From the NCBI GenBank assembly GCA_012520915.1, contig JAAYNJ010000017.1, positions 1-64,000 of the forward strand: a DNA stretch of 64,000 nt, read 5' to 3'. The notes beneath the pieces are model-generated. The model made no database searches. It was not told the DNA's origin and saw only the letters and a program-made list of their open reading frames with translations. A program made the position numbers and the translations under genes. Position 1 is the stretch's first letter. Each line of letters starts with the position of its first letter. Below, in pieces: positions 43,299 through 52,394 of this stretch. Origin of the DNA: Oscillospiraceae bacterium. GTDB lineage: Bacteria; Bacillota; Clostridia; Oscillospirales; Ruminococcaceae.

Positions 43299-44473
43299 TG
43301 AAGGAACGGATACTGAAATACGGTCTTAACCCCAATCAGATTCCTGCAAGGCTGTATATGGAGGATAAAAGCGAACTGCCGTTTAAAGTGCTTTCCGGAA
43401 ATCCCGGTTATATAAACTTTCTCGATGCGGTAAACGGATGGCAACTTGTAAGAGAGCTCAGAAGGTTAACGGGACTGCCGTCTGCCGCATCCTTTAAACA
43501 TGTCAGTCCTTCGGGGGTCGCTGTTTCCGTACCGCTAAACGACACGGAAAAGAAGGTGTTTTCAGTCGATAATAACGAACTGTCTCCGATAGCCGTTTCA
43601 TATGTCAGGGCGAGAGGAACGGACAGGATGTCCTCCTTCGGAGACTTTATTTCATTGTCTGACATATGTGATGAAAGCGCCGCTCTTGTAATTAAAAGAG
43701 AAGTTTCCGACGGCATTGTTGCACCGGGATATACCGAAAAGGCGCTGGAAATTCTTAAGGGGAAAAAGAAAGGCAATTATCCCGTTATTGAAATGGACCC
43801 CGATTACGAGCCTGGCAGGACGGAAACGCGAAGAGTTTTCGGAATTACTTTTGAGCAGAGAATCAACGACATAGCAGTCGATGAGAAGATGATTGACAGA
43901 ATCGTCACCGAAAACAAAGTAATTGATGACGGGGCAAAGACGGACCTTTTGATCTCTCTTGTTACTCTCAAATACACTCAATCAAACTCGGTTTGTTATG
44001 TCAGGAACGGGCAGACCGTATCGGTGGGGGCGGGTCAGCAGTCCAGAATCCACTGTACCCGGCTGGCGGGGGATAAGGCCGACATATTCCATCTGAAAAG
44101 TCATCCTATGACATTGAACCTGCCGTTTTTAAACGGAATAAGAAGAACCGAAAAAGACAATCTGACGGATTTATTTGTATCGGGGAATTTTTCGGATGTT
44201 CTTAAAGACGGGGTTTGGGAGAGATACTTTGAATACAAACCCGACCCTCTGACCGAAGATATAAGGAAGGAATTTCTTTCGGGGATAAGAGGAGTTTCTT
44301 TGGGAAGTGACGGTTTTTTCCCTTTCAGAGACAATATAGACAGGGCATATAGGAGTGGAGTGGATTATATTGTGCAGCCGGGAGGTTCCGTAAGAGATAT
44401 GGAAGTTATAGAGGCGTGCAATGAATACAGTATGGTAATGGCGTTTGCAGGAACACGTTTTTTCCATCACTGA
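43295..44473 (+). CDS. purH: stand-alone AICAR formyltransferase (PurH C-terminal part only)
   Basis: 392 residues from ATG 43295; ATG 43298, seven bases after AAAGGA, is equally possible. It starts with YGLNPNQIPARLY and contains the formyltransferase motif SFKHVSPSGVAV with its Lys-His pair, then YTQSNSVCYVRNGQ, GAGQQSRIHCTRLA, LGSDGFFPFRDNIDRA and GVDYIVQPGGSVRD. The MGS-fold IMP cyclohydrolase domain that precedes these in bifunctional PurH is absent and its job is done by the preceding PurO-like gene. It transfers a formyl group from 10-formyl-THF to AICAR. Confidence 0.92.
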   Translation: MMKERILKYGLNPNQIPARLYMEDKSELPFKVLSGNPGYINFLDAVNGWQLVRELRRLTGLPSAASFKHVSPSGVAVSVPLNDTEKKVFSVDNNELSPIAVSYVRARGTDRMSSFGDFISLSDICDESAALVIKREVSDGIVAPGYTEKALEILKGKKKGNYPVIEMDPDYEPGRTETRRVFGITFEQRINDIAVDEKMIDRIVTENKVIDDGAKTDLLISLVTLKYTQSNSVCYVRNGQTVSVGAGQQSRIHCTRLAGDKADIFHLKSHPMTLNLPFLNGIRRTEKDNLTDLFVSGNFSDVLKDGVWERYFEYKPDPLTEDIRKEFLSGIRGVSLGSDGFFPFRDNIDRAYRSGVDYIVQPGGSVRDMEVIEACNEYSMVMAFAGTRFFHH

Positions 44474-44497
44474 ACAGCAAACAATTGAGCGATAGAA

Positions 44498-44525
44498 AAC
44501 CCCCGGGAAGAGTGCCGGGGGTTCT
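44498..44525 (+). terminator. terminator after the purine genes
   Basis: AACCCCCGG/CCGGGGGTT hairpin followed by a T-containing tract (CTGTTATTAT). Confidence 0.75.
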
Positions 44526-44557
44526 GTTATTATCAGTTAGCTTGGACGGACAATTTT

Positions 44558-45274
44558 TCAGTAAACAAGTTCTCCTTTAAATGATGATATTCCGCCGGCA
44601 TTGAAGACCAGCTTATATCCTGAATTGTAGAGTATGTCGGCAGCCTGTCCGGAACGGTTTCCGCTCCTGCAGTAGAGGATTATAACATCATATATGTTGC
44701 TTGTAAGTCCGCTGACACCTTCTTCCACACCGTCCAGAGGAATATTCAGTGCGCCGTCTATATGACCCGAATCAAACTCTTCCGGGGTTCTGACATCTAT
44801 GAGATAGGCAGATTCGGCGAGTTCATCCAGGATGGAAAATGCGGTATCAAAACCGATATTTAATGCTCCGGCGTCCTCCTTTTTAATCTCCGCATCGGAA
44901 TAGCCGAAAGATACTTCATTTTCGCTTTCGTGAGTGATTTCTCCGGACACCTCCAAGGTTACAAGACTGCCGGGAGAAAGCAAAGCATCGTCAACTGTGT
45001 TTACGGTTGCAAGCACACCGGACGGTATGTCGGACGAAGCGGAAGCTATGACGACGGCCAGGTTATACCTGATTACGACAACGTTTACGCTCCCAAAAGA
45101 GTCGGCGGAGTTTCCCCGGAAACTGTCGCTTTCGTTGACAGTCGCGGAATTTGCCGTGTTTTCCTTGGCGGGGAAGAGCCTCCCGCTTTTATAACCGCAA
45201 GACGACAAAAGCAGGAGAACCGATAAAAGCGTAGCTGCAAGTCCAATCGCCTTTTTATTTCGAAAATATTTCAT
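44558..45274 (-). CDS. rhodanese-domain lipoprotein
   Basis: 238 residues. The signal peptide ends in a lipobox LLLLSSCG (Cys about 26). A variable beta-rich segment (50-130) is followed by a C-terminal rhodanese domain (about 145-238): YLIDVRTPEEFDSGHIDGALNIP and the active-site loop LYCRSGNRSGQAA, whose Cys would carry a persulfide. Located outside the membrane, so it may act in sulfur transfer or redox chemistry at the surface. It lies downstream of the HtrA-type protease gene in the same orientation with a 34-base gap. Confidence 0.88.
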   Translation of the reverse strand: MKYFRNKKAIGLAATLLSVLLLLSSCGYKSGRLFPAKENTANSATVNESDSFRGNSADSFGSVNVVVIRYNLAVVIASASSDIPSGVLATVNTVDDALLSPGSLVTLEVSGEITHESENEVSFGYSDAEIKKEDAGALNIGFDTAFSILDELAESAYLIDVRTPEEFDSGHIDGALNIPLDGVEEGVSGLTSNIYDVIILYCRSGNRSGQAADILYNSGYKLVFNAGGISSFKGELVY

Positions 45275-45308
45275 GCAAATCGCTCTGTTTCGTAAAATTT
45301 TCTTTAAA

Positions 45309-46655
45309 CTACCTTAGCTCCGTCAGTTCCAATTCGTAATTATATGTCGTACCCTCGCGTATGACCTGTATGGTTACAATGTCGCCGATTTTGTAATCCT
45401 GAAGTATGTTGGAGATGTCGTTCAAGGTAAATACCGCCTTGTCGTTTATGCTCACGATATAGTCGCCTACTTCAAGACCTGCTTTTTCCGCGCCCCTGCC
45501 GGGAGTAATTTCATGCACATAGACTCCGAATCTCTCGACACCGAGTTCGGCGGCGGATTCATATGAATTTACTTCAATAGCCATAATGCCGAGCGCGGGC
45601 CTTCCGGTCACATAGCCGCTTGTCATCAATTCATCGACGATAATCTTCATATCGTTGCTCGGAATTGCAAACCCCAGACCTTCAATGCTCTCCCCATAGG
45701 ATTTCGCGTTTATAATGCCTATCAGCTCGCCGTCGGAATTGAACATCCCGCCTCCGGAATTTCCGGGGTTTACGGCAGCGTTTGTTTGAATCAATGTCAT
45801 AGTCTGATTTTCAACCTGCACTTCTCTCTGAAGCGCGCTGACAATACCGGTAGTTACCGTGCCTCCCAGCTCTCCGAGGGGATTTCCGATTACTATTGCA
45901 TCCTCACCTACGACAAGTTTGTCGGAGTCTCCGATAACGGCGGGGGTAAGCCCGTTCTTTTCTATTTTCAGCACTGCAATGTCGCTTCTGGAATCGGAGC
46001 CTATAACTTCCGCACTGTGTTTAGTTCCGTCACTCAACACGATGTTGACATTTGTTGCACCCGCTACGACATGGGTGCATGTTACGATATAGCCGTCTTC
46101 GCTTAAAATTACACCGCTGCCTGCTCCGGTTGTGACATACTGATTGAGAAAAATTCCCGTAGCCATCTCTTCCGTAGTGACTTCCACGACGCTGTTCTTA
46201 ATCGACGCTATCGTTGCAACAGTGGAGTTTTTACTCGGAATGTCTGTATTCTCCGGTTTTTCTGCAGGTTGGTAAAAAACTGTCGGCGGTTTGGTTTCGG
46301 AAGTTTTTGCGGGGGCGAGGAGTGATCCGAGGTAGCCCCCGGCCACCGAAACAACGAAACAGAGGAGAATAATCAACGCGGATACTCTCCGACCGGTATT
46401 CCTGTTTTTCTTTGCCGGCATGCCGGCAGTCGAAGAATAGGGACTGTAATATGTCTGGCGGGGATCCGGCGGTGTGATTTTGGAAGATGCGAGATAGGGA
46501 TTGTGAGGGGCGTGGTTTCTTTGTGAGGTAGTGTTCATGTTATAGTTAAGCTGATGCCCCGAAAAACTGTATTCTCCGTCAATATTTGAACCGGTTTGAG
46601 CATTTTCAGAATCAAAACGGTTATTTTCAGAGTTTTGATTATTGAAATTATCCAA
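45309..46655 (-). CDS. HtrA/DegP-like membrane-anchored serine protease with PDZ domain
   Basis: 448 residues. A disordered polar N-terminal region (about 1-85) precedes one transmembrane helix (about 90-110). The trypsin-like domain has the catalytic triad in TCTHVVAGA (His), RSDIAVLKI (Asp) and NPGNSGGGMF (Ser), and one PDZ domain spans about 345-440 (AEKAGLEVGDYIVSINDKAV). It degrades or refolds misfolded exported proteins. Start is TTG 46655 with AGGAGG seven bases upstream. Divergent from the parvulin gene at 46935. Confidence 0.93.
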   Translation of the reverse strand: MDNFNNQNSENNRFDSENAQTGSNIDGEYSFSGHQLNYNMNTTSQRNHAPHNPYLASSKITPPDPRQTYYSPYSSTAGMPAKKNRNTGRRVSALIILLCFVVSVAGGYLGSLLAPAKTSETKPPTVFYQPAEKPENTDIPSKNSTVATIASIKNSVVEVTTEEMATGIFLNQYVTTGAGSGVILSEDGYIVTCTHVVAGATNVNIVLSDGTKHSAEVIGSDSRSDIAVLKIEKNGLTPAVIGDSDKLVVGEDAIVIGNPLGELGGTVTTGIVSALQREVQVENQTMTLIQTNAAVNPGNSGGGMFNSDGELIGIINAKSYGESIEGLGFAIPSNDMKIIVDELMTSGYVTGRPALGIMAIEVNSYESAAELGVERFGVYVHEITPGRGAEKAGLEVGDYIVSINDKAVFTLNDISNILQDYKIGDIVTIQVIREGTTYNYELELTELR

Positions 46656-46686
46656 AAGAAAGGCCTCCTAATATTTTAATCTGATT

Positions 46687-46785
46687 ATTATACATCGAAA
46701 AAGTGAATAATATGTAGAATAAATTGAAAAATTATTTAAAATACCCGTCGGAAAAGTAAAGACGACACGGCAAATGTGATATAAT
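46687..46785. promoter_or_regulatory. divergent promoters between htrA-like and parvulin genes
   Basis: Rightward: extended -10 TGATATAAT (46777-46785). Leftward: minus-strand TATAAT (46692-46687) with no good -35 box. The remaining 46786-46934 is an untranslated leader without a recognisable riboswitch. Confidence 0.5.
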
Positions 46786-46934
46786 CTACAAGTAAAAATT
46801 AATCAGCGTATTAAAATATTTTATCAAAGCGGCAGGTTTGTGTAAATAGGACAGGTATTTGTTCTGCAATTGACAGAAACCCGGGGGAAGAAATAGAAAT
46901 AATTATTTTTAAATAAACGATATTTGGAGTGGTA

Positions 46935-47972
46935 ATGAAGAAGAAAACGACTAGAATCATCGCTATAACTCTCTGTATAGTTATAGTTATGGGACTCGGT
47001 GTGGCGCTTATCGTGCCGAAAAAAGGCGAGAAAGCAAAATCTGAAGAGCTGCCGGTTATTCCGGAGGGAAACCCCCCGATGATTGAACTTGAAGGCGATA
47101 CGATAAATTATGACGAATATTACTTCAATGCGCTCGGCTTTAAAAGCGGGTATGTATCGACCTATGGTCCGGAAGTATTTAATACGTATCCCGATTTGTC
47201 CGAAAAAGTTCTTCTTGAAATTGACGAAATGCTCATACAAAACAAAGCAATTGCAAAGTGGGCGAAGGAAGTCGGCTATGATTTGGACGGTATGAGCCTT
47301 AGCGAGCTCGAGGTGTCATTTGAAGCGGTAAAGTCCCAGTTTGAAAGCGACGAAGCTTTTTATGACTATCTGTCGAGGAACGGAGTGGATGAAGATAAGT
47401 ATAAAAGCATCATGCGGGAAAATATGCTGGTAAACAGATTTATAGAATATATCTCCGTGAGCGGAAATGTTGAAGCGACGACGGTAACGGAAGAGGAGAT
47501 AGATAAAAAAATTGTCGATGACGATCTGTTGTCGGCAAAACACATACTTATATCGAGGGAAACCGGAAGCGAAGATGATAGAGCAATAGCCGAGGAGATA
47601 CTCGAAAAAATCAAAGCGGGCGAAGATTTTGATGAGCTCATGTACGAAAATACCGATGATCCCGGAATTGAAAGATTTCCCAACGGATATGTGTTTGCTC
47701 CCGGGGAGTTCGTTTCCGAATTTGAAGAGGCAACCCGTTCGCTTGAAGTAGGCGAAGTCAGCGATATCATCGAGAGCGACTACGGTTTCTTTATAATAAA
47801 GCGCATAGAAATGGATAGAAATCAGGTAAGAGACCGCATAATAATGAATAAGTTAATTTCGGAGATATCTTCAAGGGTTGATAAACTCAATGCAAACCTC
47901 ACACAAATCCGATTGGAATTTGATATGGATTCGGTAATCTTGGATATTTCGGATGAGAAGGTGATTGTATGA
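46935..47972 (+). CDS. membrane-anchored peptidyl-prolyl isomerase (parvulin/PrsA-SurA type)
   Basis: 345 residues from ATG 46935 (GGAG five bases upstream; GTG 46929 is less likely). An N-terminal helix (about 7-30) is followed by a SurA-like helical region (LEIDEMLIQNKAIAKWAKEV; MRENMLVNRFIEYI). The parvulin domain (about 198-295) has SAKHILISRE, IKAGEDFDELMYENTDD, and VGEVSDIIESDYGFFIIKRI. It helps fold exported proteins. It overlaps the adenosine deaminase gene by 4 bases, an unusual partner. Confidence 0.85.
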   Translation: MKKKTTRIIAITLCIVIVMGLGVALIVPKKGEKAKSEELPVIPEGNPPMIELEGDTINYDEYYFNALGFKSGYVSTYGPEVFNTYPDLSEKVLLEIDEMLIQNKAIAKWAKEVGYDLDGMSLSELEVSFEAVKSQFESDEAFYDYLSRNGVDEDKYKSIMRENMLVNRFIEYISVSGNVEATTVTEEEIDKKIVDDDLLSAKHILISRETGSEDDRAIAEEILEKIKAGEDFDELMYENTDDPGIERFPNGYVFAPGEFVSEFEEATRSLEVGEVSDIIESDYGFFIIKRIEMDRNQVRDRIIMNKLISEISSRVDKLNANLTQIRLEFDMDSVILDISDEKVIV

Positions 47973-48991
47973 AAAGATATGATTTCCCTAAACTCGATCT
48001 GCATCTGCACCTTGACGGGGCGATATCCGTCAATACCATATTTGAACTTGCCAAAGAGAGGGGAATAAAACTGCCCTCCAACAACCCGGAGGGGTTGGTG
48101 CCTTATGTTACGGCTGATGCGGATATAAGCGATGTAAACGAGTATCTGAAAAAGTTTGAAATTCCGACAGCGGTTTTACAGGACAAACCCGCTTTGAGAA
48201 GGGCTGCAAGGGAAGCGGTGATAAACCTCGGCGAGCAGGGTGTCAGATATGCCGAAATAAGATTCGCTCCTCAACTCCATACAAAGAAGTTTCTGAAGCA
48301 ACCCGATGCGATTGACGCGGTTTTGGAAGGTATTTCCGAAGGAAAGATGGAGTCGGATAATGTCGATATCGGACTAATATTATGTGCCATGTCATTTGGA
48401 GATGCGTCTTTGAATAAGAAAGAAAATCTCGAAACCGTCAGACTGGCATCGGAATTAAAAGGGAAAGGAATAGACGGGATAGACCTCGCCGGTGCGGAGT
48501 GTCTGTGCCCGCTGAGCGATTTTTCATATATCTTTGAGGAGGCAAAGGATTTGAATCTGTCCTACACCTGCCACGCTGGAGACAGCGACGGTCCGGAGTC
48601 GGTGAGAACAGCTATTTTGGATTTCGGGGCGAGACGTATAGGACACGGACACAGGATAATCGAAGATACCGAATTGTGCAGATTGGCAGCAGGCCTCGGG
48701 GTAACGCTGGAAATATGTTTGACAAGCAATATTCAGTGCAAGACTCAAGCGAGTTATGAAACGCATCCCGCAAAGAGGCTGATGGATATGGGTATTAAAG
48801 TTACCTTGAATACAGACAACCCCGTTATTGCGGGCGTTACGCTTGACAGCGAGTACGACTTTGCTGTTTTACAGGGAGGATTTTCAATGAATGATCTGAT
48901 AAGGGCAAATATCAATTCAGTTGAAGCATCCTTCATGCCCCCCAATCTGAAAAATAAATTACTCGAAGAACTTTCGGGAAAAATTAAATAA
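47969..48991 (+). CDS. add: adenosine deaminase
   Basis: 340 residues. The metal-dependent amidohydrolase motifs are LDLHLHLDGAISV (HxH), YTCHAGDSDGPESV (His, with catalytic Glu nearby), RRIGHGHRI and TLNTDNPVIAGVTL (Asp ligands). It deaminates adenosine (or deoxyadenosine) to inosine in the cytoplasm. Start ATG 47969 overlaps the parvulin stop. A terminator follows. Confidence 0.92.
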   Translation: MKRYDFPKLDLHLHLDGAISVNTIFELAKERGIKLPSNNPEGLVPYVTADADISDVNEYLKKFEIPTAVLQDKPALRRAAREAVINLGEQGVRYAEIRFAPQLHTKKFLKQPDAIDAVLEGISEGKMESDNVDIGLILCAMSFGDASLNKKENLETVRLASELKGKGIDGIDLAGAECLCPLSDFSYIFEEAKDLNLSYTCHAGDSDGPESVRTAILDFGARRIGHGHRIIEDTELCRLAAGLGVTLEICLTSNIQCKTQASYETHPAKRLMDMGIKVTLNTDNPVIAGVTLDSEYDFAVLQGGFSMNDLIRANINSVEASFMPPNLKNKLLEELSGKIK

Positions 48992-49019
48992 ACCCGGCCT
49001 TATAAGACCGGGTCTTTTT
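48992..49019 (+). terminator. terminator after the adenosine deaminase gene
   Basis: ACCCGG/CCGGGT with an inner CTTA/TAAG stem, then CTTTTTT. The convergent zinc-ribbon gene ends at 49030. Confidence 0.8.
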
Positions 49020-49029
49020 TATGAGAAAA

Positions 49030-49893
49030 TTACTCCTTCGGGATATTTATTCTGTAAAGGGTAACATCGTAGTAACTGTCTTTTTCGTCGGTATAGTATT
49101 CCCTCAATGAAATCTTATCTTCCTCTTTGAGAATGAAGTGGCGGTCGAAAAAGAAATTTTCGCCGTCTTTTTCGAACAAAAGCAGAAGGCGGTTGGTGTC
49201 CTCGGTATCGATTTCAATATCTCCCTCAATCTCCGAATCGATTTTCCATTTTCCATCCATCCACCCTGTCGGATAGGTTTTATCCGGCACGGCATAGAGC
49301 ATCTTAAAACTGCCGTCTTCATTAACCGTCAGAACTTCCACAAAATTGAGACTGGTGCTGTCGTAGAAGGCGAACTCGTCGCTTATCCAGGATCCGGCCA
49401 AAAACTCGTTCATTTCCTCAAGCTTCCTGCTGTGATTTATTCTCGGAGAGATGACAAAATACAATATGGCGCTGAAAAGCAGGACGGTCAATAAAACCGC
49501 AACGGCAGTAGCCCAGGCATAGCCCCTTTTTCGTACGTATCGTTTCTGCCCCCGGCTTATTGAGTTTTCAACAGCCCCTCTTTGCCTTGGCAGGGGGGAA
49601 GATTTCTTAACAAAATCGGGAGATGTTTCCTGTTTTTCAATATCGTCGGTTTTAAAACCGGGTTCGGTTCTGAAATCTTCAACTTCGCTGATTACATCGG
49701 ATGACGGTGTATCAAAGGCAGGTTTTAAAGGTTCGGATACTGGCGCTGTATTTTTTTTCGTATCGATATTATCGGCTTTTTTCTCAGCGGCTGCGAGAAT
49801 CTGCCTGTAGTCATCCAGAAGCGAACCGCATGAGAGGCAAACTATATCTTTTTCACCGACCGGTGAATTACATTTATCACAAAATCTTGACAT
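49030..49893 (-). CDS. zinc-ribbon membrane protein, unknown function
   Basis: 287 residues. The N-terminal zinc ribbon is CDKCNSPVGEKDIVCLSCG. An acidic linker (about 30-110) and a basic stretch (RGQKRYVRKRGYAWA) precede one helix (about 131-153). The extracellular C-terminal domain (about 160-287) is rich in beta strands and contains GSWISDEFAFYDSTSLNFVE and MDGKWKIDSEIEGDIEIDT, a lipocalin-like or DUF-type 'new residue per strand' pattern. Function is unknown. Start ATG 49893 follows GAGGAGTAAAT. Confidence 0.65.
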   Translation of the reverse strand: MSRFCDKCNSPVGEKDIVCLSCGSLLDDYRQILAAAEKKADNIDTKKNTAPVSEPLKPAFDTPSSDVISEVEDFRTEPGFKTDDIEKQETSPDFVKKSSPLPRQRGAVENSISRGQKRYVRKRGYAWATAVAVLLTVLLFSAILYFVISPRINHSRKLEEMNEFLAGSWISDEFAFYDSTSLNFVEVLTVNEDGSFKMLYAVPDKTYPTGWMDGKWKIDSEIEGDIEIDTEDTNRLLLLFEKDGENFFFDRHFILKEEDKISLREYYTDEKDSYYDVTLYRINIPKE

Positions 49894-49927
49894 ATTTACT
49901 CCTCGGGCAGAATTAATTATAGAAAAG

Positions 49928-49956
49928 TCCCCCCCTATAATAAATTAAGGGAGGGA
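49928..49956 (-). terminator. probable terminator after the acyl-CoA ligase gene
   Basis: Minus-strand TCCCTCCC paired with GGGGGGGA (one G-T pair) and followed by CTTTTCT, in the 118-base gap after the ligase stop. Confidence 0.55.
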
Positions 49957-50011
49957 AGTTGTAAAGTTATATAGCTGTATTTGATATTTAATAGTGTGCC
50001 GTGTCGTCTTT

Positions 50012-52126
50012 TCAGCTGTCCCAGACCAGCAGTCCTCGCATGTTTTTGTTAAAGCCGAGACCGCGGTACATTTCACGGTGCTTCTCGCTGCTGACCCAAA
50101 GGGATTTAATGCCCTTTTCTCTTGCTACTGAAAATACATGGTTAACGAGGCTTCGGGCAATACCCTTTCCGCGTCGGTCTTCAAGTATAAAGAAATCGTC
50201 AAAAACTCCGACCTTGTCCGAAGTGTATGTGGTAAAGAGATATGAAACCGAACATATCCCGACAATCTGTCCGCCTTCCGTTGCGGTAAAGAATTCTATA
50301 TCCCCGTTTACCACTGCATCCTTGATGGCCTTAATATGTTCCTCATCTAATTTCGGCTCGTTGACGGAATCTTTGAAAAGCTGAATCAGCGGGAGTATAA
50401 AACTGAAATTTGCAATATCGAGTTTTTCGAAGAGTGTCTTCTCTTCAGAAACGGGAAGGGAAGCGGGAGTGTCTTTCGCTCTGATTTCAACCCTTCTAAC
50501 CTTTCCGCTTATTGTTTTCGGAAGTTCTTTTACAAATTCGATCACCCTCGGGTATTTATATGGTGCGGTGAGTCTTTTTACGAATGTCTTGAGTTCATCG
50601 GCCAACGCATCGGATGGAGAATATTTCGGAGACAGGACAATGGTTGCTTTGATAATCTGGCCGCGGATTTCATCAGGTATTCCTGTTACCGCACACTCCG
50701 TCACGCTCGGATGTTCCATAAGAACACTTTCTATTTCAAACGGGCTTATGCGGTAGCCGCTGCTTTTAATGAGGTCATCGGCCCTTCCCACAAACCAGAA
50801 GTTGCCGTTTTCATCCCTCCACGCCATATCTCCCGTGCGGTAAAGATCATTGTCCCAAACGCGTTTCGTCAGTTCCTCGTCTCTGTAATAACCTAAAAAC
50901 ATTCCGACCGGAGCGCCCTTAGAGGTATCAATGGCTATTTCTCCGACAATACCGGGATCGACTTCATTGCCGTCGCTATCGACAAGTATCGTGTTATATT
51001 GCGGGCTCGGTTTTCCCATGGAGCCGGTAACGACCGATCTGGAATTTGCGAGATTACATATTGTGAGAGTGGTTTCGGTTTGGCCGAAGCCTTCCATTAT
51101 TTCAATTCCCGTCGCCTCTTTTACCTGTCTGAAAACTTCGGGGTTGAGCGCTTCGCCGGCGGTCGTCAGATAGGTAATTGAAGAGAGGTCATATGATTTC
51201 ATGTCTTCTTTAATCATGAACCTGTACATGGTCGGAGGTGCGCAGAAGGTAGTAATCCGGTACTTCTCCATGACCGAGAGGATATCGTTTGCATCGAATT
51301 TGTCAAAATCATAGGCAAATACACAGCATTCCGCCATCCATTGTCCATATAATTTACCCCAAACCGATTTTCCCCAACCGGTATCGGAGATTGTAAAGTG
51401 AATGCCGTCTCTCTTGACATTGTGCCAATGCACCGCTGTTATGATATGCCCTATGGAATAGGTGTGCGAATGTGCCGCTATCCTCGGATATCCGGTGGTG
51501 CCGGAAGTAAAGTACATTATCGAAATTTCATCGGCACGGGTTGCTGCATCGCCTACAGGCCTTTCAAAGATGTCGCTATGGGCATCAAGTTCCTTATCAA
51601 AATTAATCCAACCGTCTTTATCTTCCGAATTGACGGAAAAAAGCAGTTCCACGCCCTTGCATTTTTCTTTGGCGGATTCAACCGCATTTGAAACTTCACC
51701 GTCGCCGGTACATATAACGGCTTTTGTGCCCGATGTTTCATACCTGTAGATCAAATCTTTCTCGGTAAGCAGGAAAGTTGCAGGCACTACAATTGCGCCG
51801 ATCTTGTGGAGTGCGACAATTATCGGCCAAAACTGATAGTGCCTCTTCACTATGAGCATGACGACATCGCCCTTCTTGATACCCTTCGATACGAAAAGAT
51901 TTGCCGCTTTGTTGCTAAGCCTAGAGATATCCGAAAAGGTAAAAACCTTTTCTTCCTTATCGATTGAAAGCCAAAGCAATGCCCTCTGATCGGGATATCT
52001 CTTTGCAAGTTCATCGACAACATCGAATCCGAAGTTGTAATTTTCGGGATAGTTAAACTCGATTCCCACGAGTTTTCCGTTGGAGTTAAAGGTTTCTTTA
52101 ACAAAATTCTTATAAATCTGATCCAT
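50012..52126 (-). CDS. AMP-forming acyl-CoA ligase (ACSM-like) fused to a C-terminal GNAT acetyltransferase
   Basis: 704 residues. Residues 1-550 are an ANL ligase: MYFTSGTTGYPRIAAHSH (P-loop; Arg replaces the usual Lys), SDTGWGKSVWGKLYGQW, MEGFGQTET, YRTGDMAWRDENGNFWFVGR and the catalytic Lys in TISGKVRR. The DTGWGK segment is typical of medium- and short-chain acyl-CoA synthetases. Residues about 560-704 form a GNAT domain with FILEDRRGKGIARSLVNHV as the acetyl-CoA loop. Upstream is a complete T-box leader with an isoleucine-type specifier. A plausible job is activating 2-methylbutyrate or related branched acids for reductive carboxylation to isoleucine. The GNAT part may self-regulate by lysine acetylation. 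Both are inferences. Confidence 0.85.
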   Translation of the reverse strand: MDQIYKNFVKETFNSNGKLVGIEFNYPENYNFGFDVVDELAKRYPDQRALLWLSIDKEEKVFTFSDISRLSNKAANLFVSKGIKKGDVVMLIVKRHYQFWPIIVALHKIGAIVVPATFLLTEKDLIYRYETSGTKAVICTGDGEVSNAVESAKEKCKGVELLFSVNSEDKDGWINFDKELDAHSDIFERPVGDAATRADEISIMYFTSGTTGYPRIAAHSHTYSIGHIITAVHWHNVKRDGIHFTISDTGWGKSVWGKLYGQWMAECCVFAYDFDKFDANDILSVMEKYRITTFCAPPTMYRFMIKEDMKSYDLSSITYLTTAGEALNPEVFRQVKEATGIEIMEGFGQTETTLTICNLANSRSVVTGSMGKPSPQYNTILVDSDGNEVDPGIVGEIAIDTSKGAPVGMFLGYYRDEELTKRVWDNDLYRTGDMAWRDENGNFWFVGRADDLIKSSGYRISPFEIESVLMEHPSVTECAVTGIPDEIRGQIIKATIVLSPKYSPSDALADELKTFVKRLTAPYKYPRVIEFVKELPKTISGKVRRVEIRAKDTPASLPVSEEKTLFEKLDIANFSFILPLIQLFKDSVNEPKLDEEHIKAIKDAVVNGDIEFFTATEGGQIVGICSVSYLFTTYTSDKVGVFDDFFILEDRRGKGIARSLVNHVFSVAREKGIKSLWVSSEKHREMYRGLGFNKNMRGLLVWDS

Positions 52127-52138
52127 AATTCACCTACA

Positions 52139-52388
52139 TAAAAAAACAAACCCGTCCCGTAAGGGACGAGTAATCTCGCGGTACCACCCAAATTGCTCTT
52201 TAAAAGAGCCTCTCATACACTCTTGAAGTGCTTTTCTATAACGGGAAACCCCGTCCCCGACTACTTGAGAACTTTCGAAGGGGAACTCACAGGTGATCGG
52301 TCTGACGCGCCTTGCCGTCTCACACCAAACGACGACTCTCTGAAATGATTTTGCAGACACTGTCCTGATCTACGTTTTTGAATATTGA
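52139..52388 (-). promoter_or_regulatory. T-box riboswitch, isoleucine-type specifier, for the acyl-CoA ligase gene
   Basis: Minus strand. The T-box sequence GGGTGGTACCGCGAG lies at 52189-52175. The terminator CGTCCC/GGGACG (52151-52170) is followed by TTTGTTTTTTT. Stem I has AGAGAG, a GTCGTC/GACGGC stem and a GGTG loop. The specifier ATC (52297-52295) stands six bases before GAG, the same spacing as the Phe specifier in the pheS T-box of this window. Uncharged tRNA-Ile should turn the gene on. Confidence 0.88.
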
Positions 52389-52394
52389 ATTGAT

